A DNA stretch of 8,727 nt from Lachnospira sp. UBA5912 (GCA_002435585.1 DJDY01000172.1:1-8727), one strand, 5' to 3'. Shown: positions 1-5,759, counted from the first letter of the stretch. Made by a program: numbers and translations. Notes: generated by a model from the sequence alone, not told the origin.

Positions 1-767
1 GCAAGCATAGACTGTCCAGCCTGCTGAAGGATGTTGTTCTTGCTGTACTCAACCATCTCTGAAGCCATATCTGTATCACGGATACGAGATTCAGCTGACT
101 GTGTATTCTCACTTGTTGTATCAAGGTTGTTGATTGTGTGCTCAAGTCTGTTCTGAATAGCACCGAGCTTAGATCTCTGAGCTGATACTGACTGGATAGC
201 TAACTGAATCTTGCTCATAGCCTTACCAGCATCAGCATTATTGCTTACGCTAAGTCCGCTTACGCCAATGTTAGATGCGCTCATCTTAGTAACAGAAATC
301 TTGATTGTCTGACCAGATAATGCACCAACCTGAAGGTTCTTTGATGAGAATGATCCATCAAGAAGGTTCATTGTGTTGAACTGTGTTGTAGACTGGATTC
401 TGTTGATTTCAGATGTTAACTGATCCATCTCGTTCTTGATAGCTGTTCTATCAACTGATGTGTTAGTATCGTTAGCAGCCTGTGTTGCAAGTTCATTCAT
501 TCTCTGTAAGATTGAATGTGTTTCGTTAAGAGCACCTTCAGCTACCTGGATAAGTGAAATACCATCCTGTGCGTTAGATGAAGCCTTGTTAAGACCTCTA
601 ATCTGGCTTCTCATCTTTTCTGAGATTGAAAGACCAGCTGCATCATCACCAGCTCTGTTAATCTTGTAACCTGATGATAACTTCTCTGTAGACTTCTGTA
701 ATGAGCTAGAAACTACGCCCATCTGTCTGTTAGTGTTCATTGCTGAAAGATTGTGTTGTACTACCAT
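1..767 (-). CDS. hag: Flagellin (filament subunit), 3' end cut by window edge
   Basis: This is the major filament protein, exported through the flagellar type III apparatus and polymerised under the FliD cap. The frame is open from ATG at 767 to the edge, giving 255 full codons. The start is set by AAGGAGG at 776-782, eight bases upstream. The N-terminal D0/D1 region (residues 1-140) begins MVVQHNLSAMNTNRQ and has the hallmark SSGYKINRAGDDAAGLSIS at 31-49. The C-terminal D1 helix (about 180-230) carries RSKLGAIQNRLEHTINNL. The visible end, QQAGQSML, normally lies about 15 residues before a flagellin terminus, so little is missing. Only some 40 residues separate the two D1 halves, so this is a compact flagellin with almost no variable outer domain. 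LQRMNEL at 87-93 and E120 match the D1 site recognised by TLR5 in Salmonella FliC. It has its own sigma-28 promoter and a structured leader. Identity is certain; hag versus fliC is only naming. Confidence 0.97.
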   Translation of the reverse strand, partial: MVVQHNLSAMNTNRQMGVVSSSLQKSTEKLSSGYKINRAGDDAAGLSISEKMRSQIRGLNKASSNAQDGISLIQVAEGALNETHSILQRMNELATQAANDTNTSVDRTAIKNEMDQLTSEINRIQSTTQFNTMNLLDGSFSSKNLQVGALSGQTIKISVTKMSASNIGVSGLSVSNNADAGKAMSKIQLAIQSVSAQRSKLGAIQNRLEHTINNLDTTSENTQSAESRIRDTDMASEMVEYSKNNILQQAGQSML

Positions 768-842
768 AATAGTTTCCTCCTTGAAATTCTGGTGGCTTCC
801 ATGCCACTCTTAATAATTGTTTCAGGATATCAATCCTGCTAT
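768..842 (-). promoter_or_regulatory. Flagellin mRNA leader with two CsrA-type hexaloop hairpins
   Basis: The leader is about 75 bases if transcription starts near 842 (inferred from the promoter). Three stem-loops follow one another in RNA sense. The first, at 823-838, is CAGGAT/ATCCTG with loop TGAT, within a few bases of the predicted 5' end. The second, at 792-807, is GTGGC/GCCAC with six-base loop AUGGAA. The third, at 773-786, is a weak UUUC/GAAA stem with six-base loop AAGGAG, which is the Shine-Dalgarno itself. Both hexaloops fit the A-N-GGA-N pattern bound by CsrA/RsmA proteins. The arrangement of one upstream site and one site over the ribosome binding site mirrors the two CsrA sites on Bacillus subtilis hag mRNA. 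Binding here is inferred. Confidence 0.7.
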
Positions 843-847
843 TTATT

Positions 848-874
848 ATATCGGACATTCGTTATATAACTTTA
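848..874 (-). promoter_or_regulatory. Sigma-28 (SigD/FliA) promoter of flagellin
   Basis: The minus strand reads TAAAGTTA, 11 bases, then TCCGATAT. This is very close to the flagellar sigma-28 consensus TAAAGTTT-N11-GCCGATAA of enterobacteria and to the TAAA/CCGATAT form of Firmicutes. The -35 is at 867-874 and the -10 at 848-855. The predicted start is about 842, leaving a 75-base leader. The promoter lies between the stop of the upstream chaperone gene (900) and flagellin, so flagellin can be expressed apart from the fliD operon. Confidence 0.88.
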
Positions 875-884
875 GTCCGGATAT
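848..884. repeat. Inverted repeat bracketing the flagellin promoter
   Basis: ATATCGGAC (848-856) and GTCCGGATAT (875-884) are complementary over nine pairs with one bulged base, separated by 18 bases. The arms enclose the -35 and include the -10 of the flagellin promoter. Inside the loop is the perfect palindrome GTTATATAAC (861-870). In RNA reading through from the chaperone gene this would form a stem-loop, but no U-run follows, so it is not a standard intrinsic terminator. Confidence 0.5.
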
Positions 885-899
885 AAACTAATTTGATAA

Positions 900-1391
900 T
901 TATTTTTTCTGATCCATAAACTGTGGTTCGGAACTAATCCTGCTCATATTCTTGTAATACTTGTTTGCCATACTTACGCTTCTCTTCGCAGTCTTTGCCT
1001 CCTGCCTTAGCTGCCTGAACTTCATATCAGCCTTTACACGGTTTCTGGACTCCTGTGCCTGAATAGTCACTCCTAATTCAGTAACTTCTTTAATAAGCTG
1101 CTGGAGAACCTTTATATCTTCCTTATATCTTAACTTGTACTCATTAACATCAGCCTTGATTCTATCATATATCATCTGGAATCCATCATCTAATGTGTTA
1201 AGTTCATCTATACAGTCTGACTTGTTCTCCATATTCTTCTGAAATGCATCACCATTGAAGTCTTCTTCCTTTAATAACTCTTCCTGTTCTTCATTAAAGG
1301 CTATTATCTGCTTAAGTATGCCTTTCTTCTTAAGCATACTATCAATCATTATCTGAAGATAATTCTCTGTCTCCATATGCTTACCTGCCAT
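900..1391 (-). CDS. FliT/FlgN-like flagellar export chaperone
   Basis: This encodes a 163-residue, highly charged, almost wholly helical protein with no signal peptide or membrane segment. Its heptad-rich stretches (KKKGILKQIIAFNEEQEELL near the N-terminus and a long E/K-rich helix in the middle) resemble small flagellar chaperones of the FliT/FlgN group, which hold late substrates such as FliD or FlgK/FlgL before export. The tail is basic (residues about 125-150), then polar. It directly follows fliS, the usual fliT position: the fliS stop TAA is followed by a single T and then ATG at 1391, so translational coupling is likely. A second ATG at 1376 (METENY) with an AGG five bases upstream is an alternative start. 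The frame is open further upstream inside fliS, but that part overlaps real fliS coding and is not used. The chaperone class is inferred from position and composition; the substrate cannot be told from sequence. Confidence 0.75.
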   Translation of the reverse strand: MAGKHMETENYLQIMIDSMLKKKGILKQIIAFNEEQEELLKEEDFNGDAFQKNMENKSDCIDELNTLDDGFQMIYDRIKADVNEYKLRYKEDIKVLQQLIKEVTELGVTIQAQESRNRVKADMKFRQLRQEAKTAKRSVSMANKYYKNMSRISSEPQFMDQKK

Positions 1392-1392
1392 A

Positions 1393-1776
1393 TTATTTCT
1401 GGGCACCTGCGCGAGCCATGACTTCTTTCCATGTATCACGCATTCCTCTTAGTTCATCAGTAGCTTTCTCTAAAAGTTCCTTATCCTTAGCTATATTAGC
1501 ATCTACAAGCAGTCCATATATGTACTTATATAGTTTATCAAAATCTTCTGCTACTGGATACTTATGATTAAGTGTTGCCTGAAACTCCTCTATAATCATC
1601 TCTGCCTTGACAATATTAGTATGCGCCTTCTGATAGTCATTCTTTTCTATTGCCACTGAGGCGATATTACAGAACTTGATAGCTCCTTCGTATAACAGAA
1701 GTGTAAGCTCAGCTGGTGAAGCTGTTAATACCTTATTACGATTATACTGCTGTGCGATATTCTGATTATATAACAT
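1393..1776 (-). CDS. fliS: Flagellin export chaperone FliS
   Basis: FliS is a cytoplasmic chaperone that binds the C-terminal D0 region of flagellin, prevents premature polymerisation and delivers it to the export gate. The 127-residue product has the usual length and family signatures: an N-terminal YNQNIAQQYNRNKVLTASP-type segment, then ELTLLLYEGAIKFCNIASVAIEKND, then helices containing KAEMIIEEFQATLNHKYPVAEDFDKLYKYIYGLLVDAN as in a four-helix FliS bundle. The start is ATG at 1776, with GAGAGG at 1785-1790 eight bases upstream. It follows fliD after a 116-base AT-rich gap that contains direct repeats and a possible local promoter, and it is tightly linked to the downstream chaperone gene. 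Both its clients and its partners (flagellin, FliW, FliD) are in the window. Confidence 0.96.
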   Translation of the reverse strand: MLYNQNIAQQYNRNKVLTASPAELTLLLYEGAIKFCNIASVAIEKNDYQKAHTNIVKAEMIIEEFQATLNHKYPVAEDFDKLYKYIYGLLVDANIAKDKELLEKATDELRGMRDTWKEVMARAGAQK

Positions 1777-1794
1777 AAACTAATCCTCTCTCCC

Positions 1795-1808
1795 GATGCT
1801 TATGCATC
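1795..1808 (-). repeat. Small stem-loop just upstream of the fliS ribosome binding site
   Basis: On the minus strand GATGC-ATAA-GCATC forms a perfect five-base-pair stem with a four-base loop, ending four bases before the GAGAGG ribosome binding site of fliS. It leaves the site itself exposed. It could stabilise the 5' end of a fliS transcript if the promoter suggested at 1817-1822 is real. No further function is visible. Confidence 0.4.
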
Positions 1809-1816
1809 TCTGTAAT

Positions 1817-1878
1817 ATTATACGTACTTTAAACACTTATCATATTGTACTATATATTTTTAAAAATTGCACTATATA
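1817..1878 (-). promoter_or_regulatory. Possible fliS promoter region with 22-bp-spaced direct repeats
   Basis: A perfect TATAAT on the minus strand (1817-1822) has no good -35 hexamer at 17 or 18 bases. Upstream of it lie two copies of a 13-base direct repeat, TATATAGTGCAAT (1866-1878) and TATATAGTACAAT (1844-1856), differing at one base. Their starts are 22 bp apart, about two helical turns. If transcription began near 1810 the repeats would be centred near -40 and -62, a layout typical of activator sites that replace a weak -35. The region is very AT-rich, so chance resemblance is a real possibility. Confidence 0.3.
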
Positions 1879-1892
1879 ATTATAAAAATATT

Positions 1893-4097
1893 TTAGCCAA
1901 AAAGACCTGACATAGAAGATGACTGTGAATTAAGCTTAGCAAGTGCTGACTCCATAGCTGAGAACTTGCTGTAATAATAATCTTCCCATGTAGTAACCTT
2001 TGATTCTGCATCACTTATCTTCGTATTATATTCTGAATACTGTGTATTCATCTGCTTATCATTGTATACAGTATATGCGCTGCTTACTGATGATGAAGCC
2101 ATCTTGTTGCCAAGATCTGTATACAGTTTAGTGGCCAGTTTAGAGAAGAAAGTTACAACTGCCTCTGGATCACCAGCTATAGCAGCTCTTAACTTATCAT
2201 CATTACCTGATGTTGTTGTATCATCCTTATCACCATCTATATGGTAAACACCTTTTTCATTCTCTCCTGATGCGAAATATCCTAAAGTAGATATACCAAA
2301 GCTTGCAAGTGAGTACTGCTTTCCATTAATCTCATAAGATGCAGCCATATCATTCTTCATAGTATTAATTATACCATCAAGAGTACTATCTTTTCTAAGA
2401 AGTGAATCTTTAATCTTAGTTTCCCACTTTTCTACTTCCTTATCAGACATAGCCTCCTTCTCATCATCTGTTAAAGGCTCATATCCCTTTGAACTATCGG
2501 CATTATAAGCCTCATCCATTGACTTGATAAGCTTGTTATACTCCGTAAACATATCCTTGATAGACTTGTATATGGCATCTACATCTGTGTCTGTTGTGAT
2601 GGTAACCTCACTGTCACCTTCCGTCTTGGCTGTTGCAAGAATAGTAAGACCATTGATAGAGTAGTTATTGGTATTACTTGTAAACTTTGCGCCATTAAGA
2701 TATATCTCAGAATCCTGTCCTGTGATTCTGTGTGCTTCAGAAGATTCAGCATAATCGTTTGACTTATCTTTACTAGTCATATTGGCATACATTGTAGCCA
2801 TACTTTCTGCTTTTGATTCGTACTGTTTGGTTATATTAGCTTTAAGTTCTGTGTTCCTATCGTTAACAATAGAATTAATCGAATCTACACTTTCACCTGT
2901 TTCAGTGCTCTTTACTGCTGTTACTGTTCCATCGTCTGCTGATACATGGACATACTTGGCATTTTCTTCCTTAGTCTTCTTAGCATCTGTATAATTTTGG
3001 ATATCTTCTGTTGTTGTTTTAACAGCTGAGGTCAAATCATCATATAACTTTTTTTCGTCTTCATTAAGCTTGCTTACATCAAATTCACCATTATCATTTA
3101 AATAATTCTTGTTCTCCGTAAATGTTGCTTTTAATGAATCTTCCTGATCTTTTAACGTTCTCTCCGCTCTTTTAACTGGATCTGTTATATCAGGATAAGT
3201 AGCTGCTGCATCATTCTCCGGCAACTTATACTTAGTTTCAAACGATGTCATTATTGAAGAGGACTGATTGTATAATGCAAGCTTTTCATTCGCAACTGCA
3301 TCAAAGCTTGTCTTCTGACTTTCATAAGCACTCGTTATCATCTTGCCTAATGCTGTATTACCCTTATCATCATCAGATGCACTGCTGTACTTACTCCAAT
3401 AATCACTCCATGTTTTATATTCAGCCAATGACTTGTCATCCTTAGTATACAGACCAAGCTTCTGAAGTGAAGTCATTCCGTTCGCATTATCTGCCACAAG
3501 TGTGAAATCACCCTTTGCACCAGATGTCTTTGAACTTATAAAGAATCTCTGATTATTCTCATCAAAGCTTGCCTGCAATCCTGCATCCTTAAGCTTTGCT
3601 ACAAACTGATTAACAGTAAGATCATCTGTTAACTGTATGCTTGTTGTTTTGCCATCAACATTAACTGATACACTTCCCTGATCAGATGTCATTCCTGTAA
3701 CATCTGACAGCTTAGATGAACCTGTAATCTTAGACGAACTGTCACTATGATTCTCAACAGTGCCTCCTGTAAGATAACCAGATGTTGCAAGCTGTGTAAC
3801 CCTAAGCTTCTGTGTTCCAGCAACAGCGCTTGAACTTGCTGTAACTGTAGCAACACTTGAGTTAGAAACTGTTGATTTCTTTAAGCTATATGCACTTGAC
3901 ATTCTGGCTGCTGAAAGTTTTCCACTATAGAAGCTATATATACTTGTATTCATAGTCTTCCATTTTTCCTGTTTCCATGAAAGCTTTGTCTGTGCCTTAA
4001 CAAGATTGTCTTTCTTTAACTTATATCCTGAAACAAGTGCAGATACAAGTGTTTCTGTATCCATACCTGATACCATACCTGATAATCTAACTGGCAT
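1893..4097 (-). CDS. fliD: Flagellar cap protein FliD with a large central insert
   Basis: FliD (HAP2) forms the cap under which exported flagellin folds and polymerises; it is also an exposed tip adhesin in some bacteria. The N-terminus (residues 1-110) is classical: RLSGMVSGMDTETLVSALV, then a coiled segment ending WKQEKWKTMNTSIYSFYSGK, then the VTASSSAVAGTQKLRVTQLA strand region. The C-terminus (about 570-734) has LRKDSTLDGIINTM, ASFGISTLGYF, DPEAVVTFFSKLATKL and a final coiled coil ending SGLFG. At 734 residues it is much longer than Bacillus FliD (about 500). The extra length is mainly a block of about 240 charged residues (217-457) between LQKLGLYT and the canonical TGQDSEIYLNGAKFTSNTNN. 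The start at 4097 has GGAGG at 4104-4108 six bases upstream. It follows flaG after 36 bases and precedes fliS. Confidence 0.97.
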   Translation of the reverse strand: MPVRLSGMVSGMDTETLVSALVSGYKLKKDNLVKAQTKLSWKQEKWKTMNTSIYSFYSGKLSAARMSSAYSLKKSTVSNSSVATVTASSSAVAGTQKLRVTQLATSGYLTGGTVENHSDSSSKITGSSKLSDVTGMTSDQGSVSVNVDGKTTSIQLTDDLTVNQFVAKLKDAGLQASFDENNQRFFISSKTSGAKGDFTLVADNANGMTSLQKLGLYTKDDKSLAEYKTWSDYWSKYSSASDDDKGNTALGKMITSAYESQKTSFDAVANEKLALYNQSSSIMTSFETKYKLPENDAAATYPDITDPVKRAERTLKDQEDSLKATFTENKNYLNDNGEFDVSKLNEDEKKLYDDLTSAVKTTTEDIQNYTDAKKTKEENAKYVHVSADDGTVTAVKSTETGESVDSINSIVNDRNTELKANITKQYESKAESMATMYANMTSKDKSNDYAESSEAHRITGQDSEIYLNGAKFTSNTNNYSINGLTILATAKTEGDSEVTITTDTDVDAIYKSIKDMFTEYNKLIKSMDEAYNADSSKGYEPLTDDEKEAMSDKEVEKWETKIKDSLLRKDSTLDGIINTMKNDMAASYEINGKQYSLASFGISTLGYFASGENEKGVYHIDGDKDDTTTSGNDDKLRAAIAGDPEAVVTFFSKLATKLYTDLGNKMASSSVSSAYTVYNDKQMNTQYSEYNTKISDAESKVTTWEDYYYSKFSAMESALAKLNSQSSSMSGLFG

Positions 4098-4116
4098 ATT
4101 ATTCCTCCATTCTGTC

Positions 4117-4135
4117 AGTGAATATATTATTCACT
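4117..4135 (-). repeat. Hairpin spanning the flaG stop in the flaG-fliD spacer
   Basis: AGTGAATA (4117-4124) and TATTCACT (4128-4135) form a perfect eight-base-pair stem with a three-base loop. It includes two of the three bases of the flaG stop codon TAG and ends eight bases before the fliD GGAGG. There is no U-run, so it is not an intrinsic terminator. An RNA processing or differential stability element is possible; this is inference. Confidence 0.5.
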
Positions 4136-4601
4136 ATCTCTTCTCATCCACCATAATACCAGCGAGTTCCCACGCCTTGGCAAGCATCTCAAGTGCCTTC
4201 TCTGAAGGTATCTCCTTGATAACTTCGTCAGTATCTTTATCCTTAATCTTAATCGTAATACGGTTAGTTGGCTCATTGTATCCGAACTCTGCTATTGTAT
4301 TATGATTAATAACCTTCTGGATGTCCTTAAGCTTCTGAATAGATGCTTCTTTCTGTTCTTCCTGCTGCTTAAGGGTTGACTCTGCACCACTGCCGCCATT
4401 ATTGCTGCTGTTACTGTCTGTATTAGCCTTCTGTGAAGAGCTTATCTGCATAACAGCTGCTGTATGTGCTGCGCTGCTTACTGAATCCTGTGAATTATTA
4501 GTTTCTGATGATGGCTGTACATTGACCTTAGTAGTCTGTGATGCAGCCTGTACTGCCTGGCTCTGATATCCTGCCTGGCCGCTTATCTTTTCAATTCCCA
4601 T
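4134..4601 (-). CDS. flaG: FlaG family flagellar protein
   Basis: FlaG proteins influence filament length, and their genes are usually found beside fliD. The 155-residue product has a low-complexity N-terminal half (about residues 1-90) rich in Q, S, N and A. The conserved FlaG domain follows in the C-terminal 65 residues: a helix with QKLKDIQKVINHN, then FGYNEPTNRITIKIKDKDTDEVIKEIPSEK, then the terminal helix ALEMLAKAWELAGIMVDEKR. The start at 4601 is set by GGAGG at 4611-4615, nine bases upstream. It is the first gene after a sigma-28-type promoter and is followed 36 bases later by fliD, so it probably heads the flaG-fliD-fliS-chaperone transcript. The ribosome binding site sits in a CAC/GTG-flanked hexaloop ACGGAG, discussed under findings. 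Confidence 0.93.
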   Translation of the reverse strand: MGIEKISGQAGYQSQAVQAASQTTKVNVQPSSETNNSQDSVSSAAHTAAVMQISSSQKANTDSNSSNNGGSGAESTLKQQEEQKEASIQKLKDIQKVINHNTIAEFGYNEPTNRITIKIKDKDTDEVIKEIPSEKALEMLAKAWELAGIMVDEKR

Positions 4602-4713
4602 TATCTTTCACCTCCGTGTGCGTATATAAAACAATGTTTTCGTATAATTATTAAACTTTCAACCTTAAAAGAAGTCCTTTTCTATCATATTGGTTCCAAA
4701 GTTTCTAGAGTTT
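4602..4713 (-). promoter_or_regulatory. Leader of the flaG-fliD transcript
   Basis: This is non-coding sequence between the predicted sigma-28 start (about 4706) and flaG. In RNA sense it holds a small stem AAAAG/CTTTT, an AAAAC/GTTTT stem-loop around 4628-4640 flanked by two CGTATA direct repeats (4621-4626 and 4641-4646), and the flaG ribosome binding site within CAC-ACGGAG-GTG (4609-4620). No open frame with a ribosome binding site is seen. Confidence 0.45.
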
Positions 4714-4740
4714 ATATCGGCAGTATCCCTCAAAATATAA
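4714..4740 (-). promoter_or_regulatory. Sigma-28 type promoter for flaG-fliD-fliS
   Basis: The minus strand carries a perfect GCCGATAT -10 (4714-4721). Eleven bases upstream lies TTATATTT (4733-4740), which matches five of eight positions of TAAAGTTT. Spacing equals that of the flagellin promoter in this window. The -10 is convincing and the -35 weak, so this may be a lower-activity promoter. It begins only 24 bases downstream of the nuclease stop codon and points into flaG, so the late genes need not depend on transcription through the nuclease gene. Confidence 0.7.
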
Positions 4741-4764
4741 CACCTGTGCTTCAAATATCTGCTA

Positions 4765-5658
4765 TCATTCTCTAAGTATCATATGATATTTCTCTCTGTC
4801 ATTTTCATCTATATCAAGAATATCCATTATTTCATCAGAAGTTTTGTTAAGTTTTTTCATCAATATTCTGATATTATTAATAGTTGTCTGTTCCTGTCCC
4901 TCCTTCTTTCCACGTTCTTCACTTTCTTCTACTAACAAATCACTTATATTACACATATCACCTACACATCCTTCCAATTCTGTTGTCATTTTAAGTCCAT
5001 ATTCTTCAAGCTGTTGCATTTTGTTCACCTTGTCTTCAGTGGAAAATAACACTTCCAGCATCGCTATTAATTTATTTTTTGATTCCTCTTTGTTCTTTCC
5101 ACTTCTTATACGTATTATAGCACCATTCATTATATGCCGCTGTGGCAACCAGTTGCTTTTTCCATATATAATCCTTGGTTCTAATGCCAGCTTTATTATT
5201 GAGTCCTCTGTATCTTCTGTATCCATGCAAACCCATATACTATATACATCTTTTAGCGAATCAAAATCTGAATGTATAAATTCTATATTCTTTTGTGATG
5301 AAACAAGCCTTGCCATATAATATATTATTCTTGATTCTATATGATATCCAAGTTTTGCTGTTGAAGTACTTTTTTGTGCTTCTATATTCACAAGCATCTT
5401 TATTGTTCTATTTTTATAATACAATGGAAATCGAATATCGTAAACAATTTTTCCATCATCTATATCAGAATCTTCTGTTCCTTCGTTTTCTATTCTTATG
5501 CACAACATTTCTGGCACCAATAGTGTAACCACAGTTTCACCTATACATGGAATTATATCTTCTATGCTATAGTCCACAAATTCAGGAACCATTACTTTTA
5601 CTATGTTTGCTAATATCTGTGGATCAGCAAGAATACATTTTGCATAATCATCTCGCAT
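4765..5658 (-). CDS. Rpn/PD-(D/E)XK nuclease family 'transposase', main frame
   Basis: This is the body of a protein of the Rpn / PDDEXK_2 group, annotated as recombination-promoting nucleases or putative transposases and common in many copies in Clostridia. Counting from the first ATG of this frame (5658), the N-terminal part is DDYAKCILADPQILANIVKVM. The nuclease core has D74 in IVYDIRFPLYY and, after a strand, E93-A-Q95 in MLVNIEAQK, the expected D...ExQ arrangement. It is followed by GYHIESRIIYYMARLVSSQ and DVYSIWVCMDT. The tail (240-297) is a charged helical region with RGKKEGQEQ, usual in the family. ATG 5658 lacks a ribosome binding site; the real start is probably 5723 in another frame (separate entry), giving about 319 residues by -1 shifting. 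The core looks intact, so this may be a recent frameshift, a sequence error or programmed recoding. It is foreign to the flagellar pathway. Confidence 0.85.
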   Translation of the reverse strand: MRDDYAKCILADPQILANIVKVMVPEFVDYSIEDIIPCIGETVVTLLVPEMLCIRIENEGTEDSDIDDGKIVYDIRFPLYYKNRTIKMLVNIEAQKSTSTAKLGYHIESRIIYYMARLVSSQKNIEFIHSDFDSLKDVYSIWVCMDTEDTEDSIIKLALEPRIIYGKSNWLPQRHIMNGAIIRIRSGKNKEESKNKLIAMLEVLFSTEDKVNKMQQLEEYGLKMTTELEGCVGDMCNISDLLVEESEERGKKEGQEQTTINNIRILMKKLNKTSDEIMDILDIDENDREKYHMILRE

Positions 5659-5723
5659 TGCTTTTTTGCATCTATATCTGTAAGTGTTTTTGCCAGATTA
5701 GTCTTTATCCTCTTATATTTCAT
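5610..5723 (-). CDS. Zero-frame 5' part of the frameshifted Rpn/PDDEXK gene
   Basis: ATG at 5723 has a perfect AGGAGG (5731-5736) seven bases upstream and begins MKYKRIKTNLAKTLTDIDAKK. The LTDIDAK segment is what these proteins normally carry just before the DDYAK segment, yet that segment is now in the -1 frame starting after codon 21. Read straight on, the zero frame gives only 37 residues and ends at TAG (5610-5612). Adding one A to the six-A run, or slipping -1 on it, joins the frames as ...DAKK-AMRDDYAK.... This shows directly that start and body belong together. Whether the short peptide is a product in its own right is unknown. Confidence 0.7.
   Translation of the reverse strand: MKYKRIKTNLAKTLTDIDAKKQCEMIMQNVFLLIHRY
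5661..5667 (-). other. A AAA AAG slippery heptamer at the frame junction
   Basis: In the frame set by ATG 5723 the codons are GCA AAA AAG, so the heptamer A AAA AAG is in the exact phase needed for -1 slippage, as in dnaX and many IS3-family transposase genes. A -1 shift here enters the frame of the nuclease body. I see no clear downstream stem-loop, and no Shine-Dalgarno-like stimulator was confirmed upstream. A plain one-base deletion in a homopolymer remains at least as likely. Confidence 0.5.
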
Positions 5724-5741
5724 TTACATTCCTCCTGTGTA

Positions 5742-5759
5742 AACAGATAAAAATCTGTT
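5742..5759 (-). repeat. Perfect hairpin just upstream of the nuclease gene RBS
   Basis: AACAGAT and ATCTGTT form a seven-base-pair stem with a four-base loop, ending five bases before the AGGAGG of the nuclease gene. The loop is UUUU on the minus strand. It does not mask the ribosome binding site. It could be a 5' stabiliser, a protein-binding operator or a remnant of an upstream terminator; the sequence alone does not decide. Confidence 0.5.

Noticed and set aside
3245..3445. Plus-strand and other open frames inside fliD, flgL and flagellin
   Set aside because: All overlap strongly supported genes in other frames, lack ribosome binding sites and show no recognisable protein features.
4844..5320. 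Plus-strand open frame of 158 codons antisense to the nuclease gene
   Set aside because: Composition is that of a reverse shadow (I, S, L, F runs with no domain), there is no ribosome binding site, and the minus strand carries a recognisable nuclease.
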